The position numbers were made by a program, and so were the translations under genes. Below, piece by piece: positions 6,980 through 9,266 of a stretch of DNA of 9,266 bases. The notes under the pieces are model-generated. The model saw nothing but the letters and a program-made list of their open reading frames with translations, made no database searches and had not been told where the DNA came from. How positions within the stretch are numbered: position 1 is the first letter of the stretch; each line of letters opens with the position of its first letter. Source of the DNA: an uncultured Planctomycetales bacterium (GTDB lineage: Bacteria > Planctomycetota > Planctomycetia > Isosphaerales > Isosphaeraceae); assembly GCA_937907525.1 (NCBI GenBank), contig CALCIB010000186.1, positions 1-9,266 on the forward strand. Reading direction: 5' to 3'.

Positions 6980-9073
6980 ATGAGACACGCCCTGATCGCC
7001 TTCGCGGCCGTCGCCGCGCTGACTCTGGCCGCGAGGGCCGACGAGCCCGGGCTGCGCGATCTGAAGGGGAACGACGCCGTCGTCGAGCCGCTCGCCGGCT
7101 ACGTCCGAGGCGTCCGCGTCGTCTTCCAGCCCGCCGAGTGGCCCAACGCCCGGGTCGACGCCCCCGCGGGAAGCGCGTGGGACTGGCGGGAAACCGGCCT
7201 GCTCGTCGCCCGCATCCGCAACCCCGGAGACCAGCCGGTCGACTTCGGCGTCCGAATCGACGACGACCCCGCGGCCGACGGCGTCAAGCACTGCCGCGCG
7301 GCCATGGGAGTCCTCGCGCCGGGCGTGACCGAGACCTTCGCCATCGCCATGGACTCCAGGGGGCCCATGGCCCTGGGCATGCGCGGGCTCCCCGGCTCCA
7401 GGGCGGAACGCAACCTCGCCGCGACGGGGGACGAGTCGTTCGACCTCGGCCACGTCGTCGCCGCGCAAATCTTCCTGCACGCGCCCAGGGCGCCGACGAC
7501 GCTGGAGATCCTCTCCGCCGACCTGACCGCGGTTCGGCCCGTCGCCGGGATCGTCGACGCCTTCGGCCAGTACGCGGGCGACGACTGGCCCGGCAAGGTC
7601 CATTCCGAGGCCGACTTGAAGGTGAAACACGAGGCCGAGCTCGCCGCGCTGGCCGGCCGCCCCGCGCCGGAAGGGCGCGACAAGTACGGCGGCTGGAAGG
7701 CCGGCCCCCGGGAGAAGCCCACCGGCTTCTTCCACGCGACGAAGCGCGACGGCAAGTGGTGGCTCGTCGACCCCGAAGGCGCGCTGTTCGTCTCGCTGGG
7801 CGCCGACTGCGTCACGACCCACGACCACAACACGATCGTCACCGATCGCGAGGGCCTCTTCACCTGGCTCCCCGAGAAGGACGACCCGCTCTCGAAGTTT
7901 TACGGCTCCTTCTCCAACGTCCACTCCGGCCCGGTCAAGCGGGGCGAGTCGTTCAGCTTCTATCGCGCCAATCTCTCCCGGCTGTACGGCGCGGAGATGG
8001 ATCGGCGGTGGGCCGACGCGACGCTGGACCGCCTGGCCTCGTGGGGCTTCAACACCATCGGCAACTGGTCCGACCGAAGCGTCGCGCGGCTGGGCCGGAT
8101 GCCCTACGTCGCGACCCTGGGGATCCGGGGCGACTTCGCCGAGATCGCCAGCGGCGACGACTACTGGGGCGAGATGCGCGACCCGTTCGACCCCCGGTTC
8201 GCCGCGGCCGTCGCTCGAAGCGTCTCCCGAGGCGTCGCCGAGACCAGGGACGACCCCTGGTGCCTGGGCTACTTCGTCGACAACGAATTGAGCTGGGGGG
8301 GCGGCGGCGACCGCGGCCGGATCGGCCTGGCCCTGGGGACGCTCGCCATGGCCGCGGCCGACTCCCCCGCCAAGCGCGAGTTCGTCGCCCGCCTCAAGAA
8401 ACGCCACGAGGACGTCGGCCGGCTCAACGACGCCTGGAGGACGAGCCTCAAGGACTGGAACGCGCTCGACGCCCCCTGGAGGCCCGAGGGGGACGCGCGA
8501 GCCTGGTCCATGACCTTCCACGACGACTGCCGCGACTTCGTCCGGGAGATCGCCCGCGCCTACTTCCGGACGATCCGCGACGAGTTGAGGAAGGCCGATC
8601 CCAACCACATGTACCTGGGTTGCCGCTTCGCCTGGAAGACCGACGAGGCGGTCGAGGCCGCCGGCGAGTTCTGCGACGTCGTCAGCTTCAACGTCTACAA
8701 GCGCGCCGTCGACCCGAGGGAGTGGGCCGTCCTCTCCCGGATCGACCGCCCGGCGATCATCGGCGAGTTCCACTTCGGAGCGCTCGACCGCGGCATGTTC
8801 CACGCCGGACTCGCGCCGACCGGGAACCAACGGGAGCGGGCCGACGCCTATGAGAAGTACGTCCAAAGCGTGCTGGAGCATCCGTCGTTCGTCGGCTGCC
8901 ACTGGTTCCAGTACGTCGACGAGCCGATCACGGGCCGGACCTACGACGGCGAGAACTACAACATCGGCCTGGTGAGCGTCGCCGACCTCGCCTACCCCGA
9001 GTTGACCGCCGCCGCCCGCCGCGTCCACGCCGACGCCTACATGATCCGCCACGCCCGGCCGAGGACGCGATGA
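6980..9073 (+). CDS. Exported GH50-like glycoside hydrolase (beta-agarase family)
   Basis: A 697-residue secreted enzyme that should cleave a beta-linked polysaccharide. A Sec signal peptide is clear: MRH, a hydrophobic run, and ARA before DEPG (cut after residue 20). Residues about 30-190 look like an N-terminal beta-rich, CBM-like domain, and about 240-690 a (beta/alpha)8 barrel. GH50 signatures: GKWWLVDPEGALFVSLGADC (258-277), WGFNTIGNWSD (355-365), DPWCLGYFVDNELSWG (425-440), NVYKRAVDPREW (571-582), IIGEFHFGALDRGMFHAGL (593-611) and GCHWFQYVDEPITGR (639-653). By family analogy E436 is the acid/base and E596 the nucleophile; both are present. The start at 6980 has GAGG 7 nt upstream and begins exactly at the signal peptide; the frame upstream to 6605 is spurious. 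Characterised GH50 enzymes act on agarose, but homologues in freshwater and soil planctomycetes carry the name by similarity, so the substrate here is open. Confidence 0.9.
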   Translation: MRHALIAFAAVAALTLAARADEPGLRDLKGNDAVVEPLAGYVRGVRVVFQPAEWPNARVDAPAGSAWDWRETGLLVARIRNPGDQPVDFGVRIDDDPAADGVKHCRAAMGVLAPGVTETFAIAMDSRGPMALGMRGLPGSRAERNLAATGDESFDLGHVVAAQIFLHAPRAPTTLEILSADLTAVRPVAGIVDAFGQYAGDDWPGKVHSEADLKVKHEAELAALAGRPAPEGRDKYGGWKAGPREKPTGFFHATKRDGKWWLVDPEGALFVSLGADCVTTHDHNTIVTDREGLFTWLPEKDDPLSKFYGSFSNVHSGPVKRGESFSFYRANLSRLYGAEMDRRWADATLDRLASWGFNTIGNWSDRSVARLGRMPYVATLGIRGDFAEIASGDDYWGEMRDPFDPRFAAAVARSVSRGVAETRDDPWCLGYFVDNELSWGGGGDRGRIGLALGTLAMAAADSPAKREFVARLKKRHEDVGRLNDAWRTSLKDWNALDAPWRPEGDARAWSMTFHDDCRDFVREIARAYFRTIRDELRKADPNHMYLGCRFAWKTDEAVEAAGEFCDVVSFNVYKRAVDPREWAVLSRIDRPAIIGEFHFGALDRGMFHAGLAPTGNQRERADAYEKYVQSVLEHPSFVGCHWFQYVDEPITGRTYDGENYNIGLVSVADLAYPELTAAARRVHADAYMIRHARPRTR

Positions 9074-9099
9074 ACGACGAAACCGGAAGCCGCGAACGT

Positions 9100-9146
9100 C
9101 CTTCCCCCCTCGCGGGGGAAGGTGGCCCGAAGGGCCGGATGAGGGG
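9100..9146 (-). repeat. Intergenic two-hairpin repeat, copy D (left arm of pair D/E)
   Basis: A 47-nt diverged copy in the orientation of B, starting 26 nt after the GH50-like stop. The first hairpin keeps a 9-bp stem (9100-9108 with 9114-9122), although a T-A pair of the other copies has become C-G. The short hairpin is GGCCC-GAA-GGGCC, and the GATGAGGGG end is unchanged. Confidence 0.82.
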
Positions 9147-9160
9147 GGACGCGCGGACAT

Positions 9161-9208
9161 GCCGTTGGATTCCCAGGCCGGTCGGGCTCGCCTTCGAATC
9201 CCAACGGC
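9161..9208. repeat. Inverted repeat inside the D/E core
   Basis: GCCGTTGGATTC (9161-9172) and GAATCCCAACGGC (9196-9208) are complementary over 12 bp with a single bulged C, leaving a 23-nt loop. The stem lies between copies D and E and makes the whole segment a nested set of stems. Confidence 0.7.
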
Positions 9209-9224
9209 TCGCTTGCTCGTCGTC

Positions 9225-9266
9225 CCCCTCATCTGACCGCTTCGCGGTCTGTCTTCCCCCGCGAGG
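9225..9266 (+). repeat. Intergenic two-hairpin repeat, copy E, cut by the window end
   Basis: Orientation as in A and C. It keeps CCCCTCAT and part of the second hairpin (CTTCCCCCGCGAGG), but the short hairpin is now GACCGC-TTC-GCGGTC (9235-9249). That is a different sequence with a 6-bp stem and the same 3-nt loop. The remaining bases of the second hairpin lie beyond the window. Confidence 0.75.

Noticed and set aside
6851..9232. Minus-strand open frame of 793 codons over the GH50-like gene
   Set aside because: It is the complement of a clearly coding gene with signal peptide, ribosome site and catalytic motifs; its own product has no domain and runs into repeat copy D.

Overview
This is a high-GC, gene-dense chromosomal window, about 70 % G+C by eye. 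It looks like a planctomycete, most likely of the Isosphaeraceae kind. That is an inference from the gene set: a Hanks-type Ser/Thr kinase with a C-terminal ectodomain, a small hypothetical protein of a type I recall as common in planctomycetes, a secreted GH50-type 'agarase', and hairpin-bearing intergenic repeats. No rRNA, tRNA, CRISPR array, transposase or phage gene is visible.

Layout: five genes lie on the minus strand and one on the plus strand. In transcription order, the minus-strand genes are an apparently solitary N6-adenine DNA methyltransferase (6808-5339), a short-type alpha-glucan phosphorylase (4939-2795), an 88-residue hypothetical protein (2730-2464), a membrane-anchored Ser/Thr kinase (2320-614) and a Phd/YefM-type antitoxin with no visible toxin (383-102). 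The plus-strand gene (6980-9073) encodes an exported GH50-like glycoside hydrolase. It diverges from the methyltransferase across a 171-bp control region with back-to-back -10 boxes and a 16-bp palindrome touching the methyltransferase -10.

Five copies of one intergenic repeat are present (1-46, 5161-5208, 5282-5327, 9100-9146, and 9225 to the window end). Four form two head-to-head pairs, each around a core of about 73-78 bp. The fifth, at the left edge, has the orientation of a right-hand member whose partner would lie just outside the window. Each copy contains two local hairpins, and base changes between copies keep the stems paired. The elements lie 12-56 nt downstream of the stop codons of the antitoxin, methyltransferase and glycosidase genes.

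Functional reading: the phosphorylase releases glucose-1-phosphate from storage glucan, the kinase is a signalling receptor, the methyltransferase modifies DNA and the exported hydrolase attacks an outside polysaccharide. Nothing in the sequence ties them into one pathway. The long opposite-strand open frames over the kinase, phosphorylase and hydrolase are by-products of high GC. The 399-bp gap between the phosphorylase and methyltransferase genes holds a candidate promoter and one repeat pair, and no gene. I see no convincing new multi-gene system. The structured repeat pairs and the methyltransferase control region are the parts most worth a second look.
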